A DNA stretch of 64,000 bases, taken from positions 186,001 through 250,000 of the forward strand of contig NZ_QOKW01000006.1 of NCBI RefSeq assembly GCF_008365375.1, in the 5' to 3' direction. The notes beneath the pieces are model-generated. The model saw nothing but the letters and a program-made list of their open reading frames with translations. It made no database searches and had not been told where the DNA came from. Shown piece after piece: positions 1 to 9,772 of this stretch. This DNA is from Roseomonas genomospecies 6. Lineage in GTDB: Bacteria; Pseudomonadota; Alphaproteobacteria; Azospirillales; Azospirillaceae. Each line of letters opens with the position of its first letter. Within the stretch, counting starts at the first letter, position 1. Both the position numbers and the translations under genes were made by a program.

Positions 1-705
1 GCCGGTGAAACCGTCGGTGACGATCACGTCCACCGTGCCGGTGGCGATGTCGTTGCCCTCGACGAACCCGTGGAAACGCCCCGGCAGCGGCATCTCGCGC
101 AGGCGGGTCGCGGCGGCACGGACCACCTCGTTCCCCTTCACCTCTTCCGAACCGATGTTCAGCACGCCGATGGTCGGCTCGGACAGGTTCAACGCGGTGC
201 GCGCGAAAACCGCGCCCATCACGGCGAACTGCACGAGATTCTCCGGCTGGCATTCGGTGTTGGCGCCGAGGTCGAGCATGACGCTCTCCCCCCGCAGAGT
301 CGGGAAGAAGGACGCGATGGCCGGACGGTCGATGCCCGGAATCGTCTTCAGCACGAACTTCGCCATGGCCATGAGCGCGCCGGTGTTGCCGGCGGACACC
401 ACGCAGCCGGCCTGTCCACCCGCCACCGAATCGATGGCGAGCCGCATGCTCGACTGGCGCCCGGCGCGCAATGCGACCGATGGCTTGGCGTCGCCGGCCA
501 CGGCGTCCGGTGTGTGGCGCACCTCGGCCACCGCTCTCAGGGCGGGCCGCTGCGCGAGCAGCGGCTCGATGCGGGCGGCGTCCCCGAACAACAGGTAATG
601 CACCTGCGGGTGACGCTCGCGGGCGATATCCGCCCCGGCGATCACCATATCGGGTCCCTTGTCGCCGCCCATGGCATCAAGGGCAATGGTCAGGCGCTGG
701 CTCAC
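1..705 (-). CDS. plsX: Phosphate acyltransferase PlsX (3' end outside window)
   Basis: PlsX makes acyl-phosphate from acyl-ACP, the first step of the PlsX/PlsY route to phosphatidic acid; it is a peripheral membrane enzyme. The visible 235 codons open with the family signature LTIALDAMGGDKGPDMV and include VVSAGNTGALMA, LDLGANTEC and IVTDGFTG, all typical of PlsX. About two thirds of a usual 340-350 residue protein is present. I take the GTG at 703-705 as start because the conserved N-terminus begins directly after it and no in-frame ATG lies close by. It follows rpmF and yceD on the same strand, the common proteobacterial order; fabH usually comes next and would lie outside the window. Confidence 0.95.
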   Translation of the reverse strand, partial: MSQRLTIALDAMGGDKGPDMVIAGADIARERHPQVHYLLFGDAARIEPLLAQRPALRAVAEVRHTPDAVAGDAKPSVALRAGRQSSMRLAIDSVAGGQAGCVVSAGNTGALMAMAKFVLKTIPGIDRPAIASFFPTLRGESVMLDLGANTECQPENLVQFAVMGAVFARTALNLSEPTIGVLNIGSEEVKGNEVVRAAATRLREMPLPGRFHGFVEGNDIATGTVDVIVTDGFTG

Positions 706-754
706 CGCGGACAGGCTCCCTGGCTAGGACGTAGGGCGTCCAACCAATTCGCCA

Positions 755-940
755 TCAGGCCGCCGGAGCGCTCTGAACCACTTCGCGCTGGTCGTAATGA
801 CCGCAAGAGCCGCAGACATGGTGCGGGCGCTTCAGCTCGCCGCAGTTCGAGCACTCGGCGTAGGACGAGGTCGGCAGAGCGTGGTGCGAGCGACGCATGT
901 TGCGGCGCGACTTGGAGGTCTTCTTCTTCGGAACAGCCAT
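755..940 (-). CDS. rpmF: 50S ribosomal protein L32
   Basis: L32 is a small structural protein of the large ribosomal subunit. The 61 residues start [20 protein letters not shown], the standard L32 N-terminus, and carry a CxxC...CxxC zinc ribbon (CSNC and CGSC). Length is normal for the family. It lies between yceD and plsX on one strand, so ribosomal protein supply and phospholipid synthesis are probably co-transcribed, as in many proteobacteria. Confidence 0.98.
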   Translation of the reverse strand: MAVPKKKTSKSRRNMRRSHHALPTSSYAECSNCGELKRPHHVCGSCGHYDQREVVQSAPAA

Positions 941-1045
941 GGCCGTAAACTCTCTTCATTGTAAAAGGCGGCCCGAAGAGGGGCCGCCTGACGCGAGCGG
1001 CATTCAATACGGCAATTGCCCTCGAAGGGCAAGCCCGTTCCATCC

Positions 1046-1654
1046 TCAATTCTGCCGTTTCAGACGTTCCAGAACGGCGAACGGGTTCGGCTTCTCCGGA
1101 TCGGCGCCGGCATCATCATCGGTGGAGGGAACGCCCTCCTCCTCGTCTTCGCCTTCGCTGTAGCCGGCGAACTCGATGCCTTCGGCGTGCGGATAGGGGT
1201 CGAGCGCAAGGGACAGGTGCTGGGCGGTCAGTTCACCGATGTCGACGCGCCCGTTCGTCATGGCCTCCGGAATGTCCTCCTCGGCGATGTTCGGGTCGAT
1301 CTCGACATCGTCGTCGTCGTCGGGGACCATCGACTCCGGCGCGAACAGGGCGCCGAAGCGCTCGGACACGCGGGCGGGCACCGGCTCCAGAGTGACGACG
1401 CAGGTCTGAACCACGTCGGCGTTCAGTTCCCCTTCCACGCGCACCATCTGTCCGCCCCGCACGGAGCGCAGCCGGACCGTGGCGGTCAGCCGCCCGATTC
1501 CCTCCAGCTCGAACCGGTCGGCCAGGGCCTTGCGCTCGGCCTCCGTCGCCTCGATGGTCTCGACCATCTCGCCGTCGCGGTGAACGGCGTCGGCGCGGAC
1601 GATGCGCGAGAATTCCGGGGCGGGGCCGGAGGAAAGCGGTGGCGTGTTGCGCAT
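1046..1654 (-). CDS. YceD/DUF177 family protein
   Basis: This 202-residue protein belongs to the YceD (DUF177) family, encoded just upstream of rpmF in most bacteria and linked in plants and bacteria to 23S rRNA accumulation. Visible family features are the single conserved cysteine in QTCVVTLEPV, acidic stretches (for example PDDDDDVEIDPN) and the C-terminal NPFAVLERLKR. An upstream ATG at 1738 would add 28 arginine-rich residues unlike the family, so the ATG at 1652-1654 is preferred. First gene of a yceD-rpmF-plsX unit. Confidence 0.9.
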   Translation of the reverse strand: MRNTPPLSSGPAPEFSRIVRADAVHRDGEMVETIEATEAERKALADRFELEGIGRLTATVRLRSVRGGQMVRVEGELNADVVQTCVVTLEPVPARVSERFGALFAPESMVPDDDDDVEIDPNIAEEDIPEAMTNGRVDIGELTAQHLSLALDPYPHAEGIEFAGYSEGEDEEEGVPSTDDDAGADPEKPNPFAVLERLKRQN

Positions 1655-1759
1655 GTGAGGCAGTTCCTTGTCACAGCGCCCGTTCTGATGCGGGCGCCTC
1701 CTCTGTTCTGAGATGAATCCGTACGCCGGGAAAGGCAAGCCCGATCGAACGAAGCCCGA

Positions 1760-2311
1760 TCAGTCCGAGTCCCCCGAGGGCGGCGGGCCGAAGCGGATCT
1801 CCCCGGCGAGGAGCGACTCCAGCGGCTGCGACTCCAGCCCGGCGGCCTCGCGCCGGACATAGGCCGCCATGGCGGCCAGCCGCTCCGGCGGCACGTCGGG
1901 CGCGGTGCCATAGATGTTGTTGTCGAGCGCCACTTCCAACCCTCGCCCGCCGTCCTCGGCCAGGGCGCGGTCGTAGACCTCGATCCGTCCGGCGATGCCG
2001 CGGGCCATGGTCTTGATTCGCCGCCCGACTCCGCTGTCGCCCACCCCCTGCTCCATCAGCGACTTCTCGAAATGGTCGATCATCGCCTCGAACAGCAGGC
2101 GCGAGCGGTCCGCCGCGGCGGGTCCCTGCCCTTTCAGGCGCCGCATCACCAGGAAGACATGAAGCACCACCATGTCGAAGCGCCCGTCGAGCGTGTCGGG
2201 AACGCCGAGGTCACGGTAAAAGTCCGGCAGCCGGGCCTGCGCGGCGATCTTGAGATAGAATTCGGAGGCGGCGCGGGCTTCACGCCGGCGCCGGAACAGG
2301 CGGTCGAGCAC
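1760..2311 (-). CDS. Ubiquinol-cytochrome c chaperone (CBP3/UPF0174 family)
   Basis: Members of this family assist assembly of cytochrome b into the bc1 complex. The 183 residues show the family core: LPDFYRDLGVPDTLDGRFDMVVLHVFLVMRRL written across residues of the first third, then FEAMIDHFEKSLMEQGVGD and a C-terminal region with DNNIYG. The reading frame stays open far upstream through the antisense of hppA, so the start must be chosen. I use the GTG at 2309-2311, preceded by a GAGAGA ribosome-binding sequence, just before LDRLFRRRRE. It is divergent from bamE. Confidence 0.88.
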   Translation of the reverse strand: MLDRLFRRRREARAASEFYLKIAAQARLPDFYRDLGVPDTLDGRFDMVVLHVFLVMRRLKGQGPAAADRSRLLFEAMIDHFEKSLMEQGVGDSGVGRRIKTMARGIAGRIEVYDRALAEDGGRGLEVALDNNIYGTAPDVPPERLAAMAAYVRREAAGLESQPLESLLAGEIRFGPPPSGDSD

Positions 2312-2440
2312 GGTTTCTCTCTCGCTCGGAGTTTCGTTGACAGAACAAACCGCGCGGTGCGATTGTCCCGGCATTGGGGGCGGAGTCCGGCCTGCCGCAA
2401 GGGTCCGACGGGCCGCCCGCGCCATCATAGCCTGAGCACC

Positions 2441-2908
2441 ATGACGAGATCGATTCCTTCGGCGCTGTGCGCCTTCGCCTTTCTGGGTCTCGCCGTCTCC
2501 GCGTGCTCGCCCACCGTGGCGACCCGCGGCAACATGGCGGACCCCGACCGCATCGCCGAGATCAAGGCCGGCCAGTCGCGGCGGGAGGATGTGGCGGACA
2601 TCCTCGGCACGCCGACGTCCGTGGGAACCTTCGACCAGAATGTCTGGTACTACATCGGCCAGAAGACGGAGAAGGTCGCCTTCTTCCAGCCGAGCGTGAT
2701 GGAACGCCGGGTGGTGGTCGTCCACTTCGACGACTCCGGCGTGGTGAAGGAGATGAAGCAGCTCGACGCCAGCGACGGCCAGCAGGTCGACATCGTGGAC
2801 CGCAGCACCCCTACCGCCGGGCGGGAGCTGAGCTTCCTGGAACAGATGCTCGGCAACGTCGGGCGCTTCTCCGCCAAGGACTCGCGCAACCGCGGACCGG
2901 GCCGCTGA
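2441..2908 (+). CDS. bamE: Outer-membrane assembly lipoprotein BamE (SmpA/OmlA family)
   Basis: BamE is a lipoprotein subunit of the BAM complex that inserts beta-barrel proteins into the outer membrane. The 155-residue product has a signal peptide ending in the lipobox VSAC (Cys22) and the SmpA/OmlA domain: IKAGQSRREDVADILGTPTS followed by WYYIGQ and a late VVHFDDSGVVKEM strand. The C-terminus continues about 35 residues past the domain, as in other alphaproteobacteria. The start is the ATG at 2441, giving a normal signal peptide. It is a single gene ending in a bidirectional terminator shared with hppA. Confidence 0.93.
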   Translation: MTRSIPSALCAFAFLGLAVSACSPTVATRGNMADPDRIAEIKAGQSRREDVADILGTPTSVGTFDQNVWYYIGQKTEKVAFFQPSVMERRVVVVHFDDSGVVKEMKQLDASDGQQVDIVDRSTPTAGRELSFLEQMLGNVGRFSAKDSRNRGPGR

Positions 2909-2940
2909 CGCGACCGCCCGTCCGTCCGTCTGGAAACACC

Positions 2941-2972
2941 GAAAAGCCCCGCTTTCGCGGGGCTTTTCTTTT
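2941..2972. terminator. Bidirectional intrinsic terminator between bamE and hppA
   Basis: A perfect hairpin AAAGCCCCGC-TTTC-GCGGGGCTTT is followed by TTCTTTT on the plus strand and preceded by an A-run that is a T-run on the minus strand. It sits between the convergent genes bamE and hppA, so it can stop both transcripts. Confidence 0.9.
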
Positions 2973-2991
2973 GTCGCCGCTCGGTGCGGGA

Positions 2992-5094
<2,103 letters not shown>

Positions 5095-5299
5095 CGGTTC
5101 CCCCAAATTATTATGGTATCGGGCCCGATTACCGCCTTGTCGTGAGAACGACCCGTGCAAACGAAGGTGGATGACGGGCGAGTTGTTCCGAAAAAGGATG
5201 CCGAAGCGGGAGACGCAATGCAACAGCCGCCATGCCCGAATTGGCGCGGCGATTTGGCCGAGGTGATACTGACTTTCGGATAGGTTCTTTTCGGAAAGG

Positions 5300-5764
5300 T
5301 TACAAATTGCGCTGCGTAACCACCTGAACAAGAACATTTTGCACCACGCCCTCCCCTACGACTTTGGCGGCGGCGGCGGCGAGTTTTTCTTTTACGGCAA
5401 TAATGTTGACCAGATTACCACTCATGATCGACCGGTCGTCGACTCCGGCGTAGAGAGCCGTCAGACAGCGGTCGAAGACCAGAGGCTGGCGGGCCTGCAC
5501 ATAGGGAACCTTGTCGAGCACGACCTCCAGCGTGACCACCACGGTCACGAACTGCTCCACCTTCTGCGCGCCGATGGCCGGGACGACCAGGGGGTGCATA
5601 CGGACGAATCCGGTGGGTGGCTTGGGCGGTGGCTCCTCCTTCTTGGGGACCGCCTCCTCATGCTCGACGAAATACTTGTTGTAGATCATCCAGCCGCCAA
5701 AGCCCGCGCCGCCCAGCAGCAGCAGGCCCAATACCAGCAATATGACGGCCTTGACCACGCCCAC
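5300..5764 (-). CDS. FliL-like single-pass membrane protein (orphan)
   Basis: FliL family proteins normally stabilise the flagellar stator. This 154-residue protein has one N-terminal membrane helix (about residues 5-27), a charged proline-rich linker ([10 protein letters not shown]) and a periplasmic FliL-type domain ending in [15 protein letters not shown]. No flagellar gene is nearby; it follows thiL. A second homologue lies at 15903-16325. The role outside flagella is unknown: a stator-like or adhesion role is possible but not shown by the sequence. Confidence 0.8.
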   Translation of the reverse strand: MGVVKAVILLVLGLLLLGGAGFGGWMIYNKYFVEHEEAVPKKEEPPPKPPTGFVRMHPLVVPAIGAQKVEQFVTVVVTLEVVLDKVPYVQARQPLVFDRCLTALYAGVDDRSIMSGNLVNIIAVKEKLAAAAAKVVGEGVVQNVLVQVVTQRNL

Positions 5765-5860
5765 CCTTTCCCGGAAACGGAACGGATCGAGCCTAGCGCC
5801 GCCCTGCTTTCGATTGCGTTAAGCCGAGTCGGAAGGCGGTCCCCCTCGGGGAAGGCACCC

Positions 5861-6880
5861 TCAGAAATGGTCCCAGCCGCGAGTCGGCAGGTCCAGCGCC
5901 CGCCCTTGCGGATCGGTCACTACAACGCTGCCCGCCGGCCCTTCCACCAGCCGGCCTATGGCGGTCACCGGCACGCCCGTCTCCACCGACAGGGCGGCGA
6001 GCGCCGGGGCAGCCTCCGCCGGGGCCGCAAAGAGCAGTTCGTAATCGTCGCCACCGGTCAAAGCCAGGGCGAATCGCGCCGGATCGCTTCCGACCACCGC
6101 CCGCGCGGCGTCCGACAGAGGCACGCGGGCCGACTCCAGGATCGCGGCACAGCCCGATTCCTCGCAGAGATGGCCAAGATCCGCGACCAGTCCGTCCGAC
6201 ACGTCCAGGCAACCGGTCGCCAGCCCGACCAGACGCGGCCCCAGCGTGGTCCGCGGATCGGGGTACCGCAGCCGCCGCAGCAGCACAGCACGCGCCGAGT
6301 CGTCGGTCACCTCCAGCTTTCCGAAGGCGATCTGAAGGCCGAGCGCGGCGTCCCCGATGGTGCCGGTGACGAACAGCCGGTCACCGGGACGCCCGCCCCA
6401 GCGCGGCACCGCCTTGCCCTTCGGCACCAGACCGAAGGCGGTCACCGACAGGGTTACGGGGCCGGAGGTCGACACCGAGTCGCCCCCGGCCAGCGCGATG
6501 CCGAAGCGGGCCTGATCCTCGCCCAGACCGGCGGCGAACGCGCCCAGCCAGTCCTCCCCCACCGTTTTCGGCAGGGCGGTGACCAGCGTGTAGGCGTAGG
6601 GGACCGCCCCCATGGCGGCAAGGTCCGACAGGTTGGTGCGCAGCAGCTTGGCGGCGATGTCGCCGGGCGAGTCGTCTGGAAAGAAATGGACGCCGGCAAC
6701 CATGGCGTCCGTGGTGACGACCAGTTCCTGGTCCGGCGGGATGCCGAACACGGCCGCGTCGTCGGCAAGCCCGCGGGCGCCCGGGAAACCGGACGCCAGC
6801 GGCTTGAAGAAGCGGTCGATTCGCCCGAACTCGCCGAGCGGCTTGCCGGACTTCGGATTACCGGTCTTTGGATTGATCAC
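5861..6880 (-). CDS. thiL: Thiamine-monophosphate kinase
   Basis: ThiL phosphorylates thiamine monophosphate to thiamine pyrophosphate, the final step of cofactor synthesis. The 339-residue product has the family opening LGEFGRIDRFFKPLA, the metal-binding DDAAVF, TTDAMVAGVHF, SDLAAMGA and the later LDVSDGLVADLGH and GGDDYELLF blocks. I place the start at GTG 6878-6880, giving 18 residues before the conserved domain and a 23-base overlap with the end of nusB; an ATG at 6931 lies deeper inside nusB. The nusB-thiL order is widespread in proteobacteria, so translation is probably coupled. Confidence 0.93.
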   Translation of the reverse strand: MINPKTGNPKSGKPLGEFGRIDRFFKPLASGFPGARGLADDAAVFGIPPDQELVVTTDAMVAGVHFFPDDSPGDIAAKLLRTNLSDLAAMGAVPYAYTLVTALPKTVGEDWLGAFAAGLGEDQARFGIALAGGDSVSTSGPVTLSVTAFGLVPKGKAVPRWGGRPGDRLFVTGTIGDAALGLQIAFGKLEVTDDSARAVLLRRLRYPDPRTTLGPRLVGLATGCLDVSDGLVADLGHLCEESGCAAILESARVPLSDAARAVVGSDPARFALALTGGDDYELLFAAPAEAAPALAALSVETGVPVTAIGRLVEGPAGSVVVTDPQGRALDLPTRGWDHF

Positions 6881-7439
6881 GGCTGGGGTCCGGCTGGGCC
6901 AGTTCGTCCGGCCGCAGCGCGCGGGCCACATGGTCGAGCACGCCGTTCACCATCCCCGGCTCCCGCGCCGCGAAGAAGGCGTGGGCCACATCCACATATT
7001 CGCTGATGAGGATGCGCGGGTGCGTGTCGTTGTGGACGAACAGCTCGTAAGCGCCGGCCCGCAGGATGGCGCGCATCAGCAGTTCCATCCGGTCCAGCGC
7101 GTAGCGGGGCTCCAGGGCGGAAGCCAGCATGCCGTCCACCTCCGCCCGGCGGTGCGCGGCGCCGCGCACGATGTCGGCGAAGAGCTGCGGGTCGGCGGAG
7201 ACGAACTTCGCCCCGTCGATCTCCTCGCCCAGCCGGTGGTTGATGAACTCGCCGATCACGGATTCCACGGCGATGCCGGTCGGTTCGATCTGGTTCAGGT
7301 CGATCTGGTACAGGGCCTGAACGGCGGCAAGGCGCGCGGCCTTGCGCCGGGCCTTGGCCGATCCGCCACCCGTCCGGTTCCGGGAGCCGCGCTTCTGTTT
7401 CGCGCGGCCAGCCGCGTCGTCGTTGCTCATGATGCTCAT
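6858..7439 (-). CDS. nusB: Transcription antitermination factor NusB
   Basis: NusB binds boxA RNA with NusE (S10) to promote antitermination on rRNA operons. The 193-residue protein has a basic N-terminal extension (about 30 residues) and then the NusB fold: AARLAAVQALYQIDLNQ, FVSADPQLFADIVRG, RMELLMRAILRAGAYEL and ISEYVDVAHAFF. A second ATG three codons downstream (7430) is an equally possible start. It follows ribH by 24 bases and overlaps thiL, the usual ribH-nusB-thiL arrangement. Confidence 0.96.
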   Translation of the reverse strand: MSIMSNDDAAGRAKQKRGSRNRTGGGSAKARRKAARLAAVQALYQIDLNQIEPTGIAVESVIGEFINHRLGEEIDGAKFVSADPQLFADIVRGAAHRRAEVDGMLASALEPRYALDRMELLMRAILRAGAYELFVHNDTHPRILISEYVDVAHAFFAAREPGMVNGVLDHVARALRPDELAQPDPSRDQSKDR

Positions 7440-7463
7440 ACTGTCAGGAATTGATCCGCGGGG

Positions 7464-7928
7464 TCACCGCGGATAGAGGCGGAATTGGCGCTTGAGTTCG
7501 ATCATGTCAAGGCAGGCGCGCGCCGCGAAGCCACCCTTGTTCTTGGCCGCGACGGAAGCCCGCGCCCAGGCCTGCTCGCGGTTCTCCACCGTCAGCACGC
7601 CGTTGCCGATGGCCAGCGCGTAGCGCAGCGCGAGGTCCTGAAGACCGCGGGCGCTCTCGTTGCAGACGATGTCGTAATGGGTGGTCTCGCCGCGGATCAC
7701 GCAGCCCAGCCCGACATAGCCGTCGAAGCGCTTGCGCGCCGTGAAGAAGTCCATGGAACGCAGGGCGTACAGGATCGCCGCCGGGATTTCCAGGCACCCC
7801 GGAACCGAGACGCGCTGGTAGGTGGCGCCGTCCTTCTCGATCTCGGCGATGGCGCCTTTCACCAGCTCGTCGGCGATGTCCTCGTAGAAGCGGGCTTCCA
7901 CGATCATCAGATGGGGCTTTTCGGTCAT
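7464..7928 (-). CDS. ribH: 6,7-dimethyl-8-ribityllumazine synthase
   Basis: RibH condenses the ribityl-aminopyrimidine with dihydroxybutanone phosphate to form lumazine, the penultimate riboflavin step. The 154 residues have the expected order: ARFYEDIADELVKGA, the substrate segment VPGCLEIPAAI, and the catalytic histidine in GCVIRGETTHYD. The 21-base gap to ribBX and the 24-base gap to nusB indicate one transcript. Confidence 0.97.
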   Translation of the reverse strand: MTEKPHLMIVEARFYEDIADELVKGAIAEIEKDGATYQRVSVPGCLEIPAAILYALRSMDFFTARKRFDGYVGLGCVIRGETTHYDIVCNESARGLQDLALRYALAIGNGVLTVENREQAWARASVAAKNKGGFAARACLDMIELKRQFRLYPR

Positions 7929-7949
7929 CTCGGGTCGCTCGGCTGACGG

Positions 7950-9074
7950 TTACTGGTCTTGCAGGGGAATCGGGCGGTGGCCGAGGACGGACAGGCCGTA
8001 CCCCTCCAGCCCGATGATGGACTTCTTGCGGTTCGACAGCAGAACCATGTCGCGCACGCCCAGGTCCAGCAGGATTTGCGCGCCCACGCCATAATCCCGC
8101 AGCGCGGGGGTGGGGTTGTCATGGCCTTCCAGCCGCGCCAGAACCGAGGCCGTCAGGCCGTTCGCCATCGGCTCGCGCAGCAGGACGACGACGCCGCGGC
8201 CCTCGCGCGCGATCATCTCCATGGACGCCTGAAGCTCGCCGTCGCGGGCGGCGCTCTTGTCGCCCAGCACGTCGTCCAGCATCGACAGGGCGTGCATGCG
8301 CACCAGCACCGGCTCGTCGCCGGAGATGTCGCCGCGCACCAGCGCGATGTGCTCCGCGTAGGCGACCTTGTTGACGTAGACGTACATTTGGAAACGCCCG
8401 CCGAAGCGGCTGTCCAGGGTCGCCGCCAGCTTCTGCTCGACGATCGTCTCGGTGCGGCGGCGGTAGGCGATCAGGTCGGCGATGGTGCCCACCTTCAGCC
8501 CGTGGAACTGCGCGAACTTCACCAGATCCGGCAGGCGGGCCATGGTGCCGTCGTCGTTCATGATCTCGCAGATCACGCCCGCCGCGGTCATGCCGGCCAT
8601 GCGGGCGATGTCAACCGAGGCTTCCGTGTGGCCGGCGCGGACCAGCACGCCACCGTCGCGGGCCAGCAGCGGAAAGACGTGGCCCGGCGTCACGATGTCG
8701 TCCGGCCCGGCCTTCGGGTCGATGGCGGCCTGGATGGTGCGGGCGCGGTCGGCGGCGGAGATGCCGGTCGTCACGCCCTCGCGCGCCTCGATGGAGACGG
8801 TGAAGGCGGTCTGGTGGCGGGTGCCGTTCTGCTGCGCCATCAGCGGCAGGCGCAGCCGCTCGATGTGGTTGTGGTCCATGGCGAGGCAGATGAGGCCGCG
8901 CCCGTACTTGGCCATGAAATTCACGGCCTCGGGGGTCGCGCACTGGGCCGGGATGACCAGATCGCCTTCGTTCTCGCGGTCCTCGTCGTCGACGAGGATG
9001 AACATCTTGCCCTGGCGCGCCTCCTCGATGATTTCCTCGGGACGCGACAGATATTCGTGAAACTCGGACGTCAT
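7950..9074 (-). CDS. ribB: 3,4-dihydroxy-2-butanone-4-phosphate synthase with degenerate GTP cyclohydrolase II domain (RibBX type)
   Basis: The N-terminal half (about residues 1-205) is a complete RibB: acidic metal site DDEDRENEGD, QNGTRHQTAFTVSIEA, TPGHVFPLLA, RAGHTEASVD and CEIMNDDGTMARL. It makes the four-carbon unit for lumazine. The C-terminal half (about 210-374) is recognisably a RibA-type domain, but where active GTP cyclohydrolase II has three zinc cysteines in a CLTGD...CDC segment this protein has ALSMLDDVLGDKSAARDGEL and no cysteine. That domain is therefore unlikely to hydrolyse GTP. RibB hybrids with such an inactive domain (RibBX) are described in proteobacteria. Its ATG overlaps the ribE stop by four bases. 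Confidence 0.93.
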   Translation of the reverse strand: MTSEFHEYLSRPEEIIEEARQGKMFILVDDEDRENEGDLVIPAQCATPEAVNFMAKYGRGLICLAMDHNHIERLRLPLMAQQNGTRHQTAFTVSIEAREGVTTGISAADRARTIQAAIDPKAGPDDIVTPGHVFPLLARDGGVLVRAGHTEASVDIARMAGMTAAGVICEIMNDDGTMARLPDLVKFAQFHGLKVGTIADLIAYRRRTETIVEQKLAATLDSRFGGRFQMYVYVNKVAYAEHIALVRGDISGDEPVLVRMHALSMLDDVLGDKSAARDGELQASMEMIAREGRGVVVLLREPMANGLTASVLARLEGHDNPTPALRDYGVGAQILLDLGVRDMVLLSNRKKSIIGLEGYGLSVLGHRPIPLQDQ

Positions 9075-9658
9075 TCCTGCCCTGCCAGCCGCGCCACGTA
9101 CCGCGCGAGCATATCGATTTCCAGGTTCACCCGATCCCCGGCCTTCAACGCACCAAAGGTGGTCGCATCCTGGGTGTGGGGGATGATGTTCACGCCGAAG
9201 CGCGCGCCATCGACCTCGTTCACCGTTAGCGACACGCCGTCCAGCGCCACCGAGCCCTTGGAGGCGACGTATTTCGCCAGATTGGCCGGCGCCTCAAAGG
9301 TGAAGCGCTTCGACTCGCCGTCGGGGCGGACGTCCAGGACGGAGGCGACGCCGTCCACATGGCCGGACACGATGTGCCCGCCCAACTCGTCACCGACCTT
9401 CAGCGCGCGCTCCAGATTGACGCGCGTGCCTTCCTGCCAGCCGCCCAGGGTCGTCTTCGACAGGGTTTCGGCGGAGGCCTGCACGGCGAACCAGCCCGGC
9501 CCCTTCTCGACGACGGTCAGGCAGACGCCGTTGTTGGCGATGGACGCGCCGATGGGAACCGTCTCCATATCGAAGGCGGTCTCGACGGTGAACCGGGTGT
9601 CGCCCTGCCGTTCCACGGCCCGAACGCGCCCAACATCGGTGATGATTCCGGTGAACAT
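9071..9658 (-). CDS. ribE: Riboflavin synthase, alpha subunit
   Basis: This enzyme dismutates two lumazine molecules to riboflavin and the pyrimidine precursor. The 195 residues form two tandem lumazine-binding repeats: MFTGIITDVGRVRAVE with GASIANNGVCLTVVE in the first and GGHIVSGHVDGVA with GSVALDGVSLTVNEV in the second. The MFTGI start and total length are standard. It lies 114 bases downstream of ribD, a gap with two GC-rich hairpins, and overlaps ribB by four bases. Confidence 0.97.
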   Translation of the reverse strand: MFTGIITDVGRVRAVERQGDTRFTVETAFDMETVPIGASIANNGVCLTVVEKGPGWFAVQASAETLSKTTLGGWQEGTRVNLERALKVGDELGGHIVSGHVDGVASVLDVRPDGESKRFTFEAPANLAKYVASKGSVALDGVSLTVNEVDGARFGVNIIPHTQDATTFGALKAGDRVNLEIDMLARYVARLAGQE

Positions 9659-9733
9659 GGGCCGGCAATTTAGCAGGTTTTCAATCGTGTGAAAGATTCA
9701 TCCGCACGGCGCGGCACGCAACGGACTGTTGCG

Positions 9734-9772
9734 CCCGGCACGGTGCCGGGAGCGGCGGGCGCCCTGCCCGCC
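9734..9772. other. Two tandem GC hairpins directly after ribD
   Basis: Immediately after the ribD stop there is GGCGGGC-GCCCT-GCCCGCC (9754-9772) and then CCCGGCAC-G-GTGCCGGG (9734-9750). Neither is followed by a T-run on the minus strand, so these are not classical terminators. They may stabilise or process the mRNA between ribD and ribE. I see no FMN riboswitch sequence in this gap. Confidence 0.5.

Noticed and set aside
9659..9772. Possible FMN riboswitch between ribD and ribE
   Set aside because: Only two simple GC hairpins are present; conserved RFN element sequences are absent.
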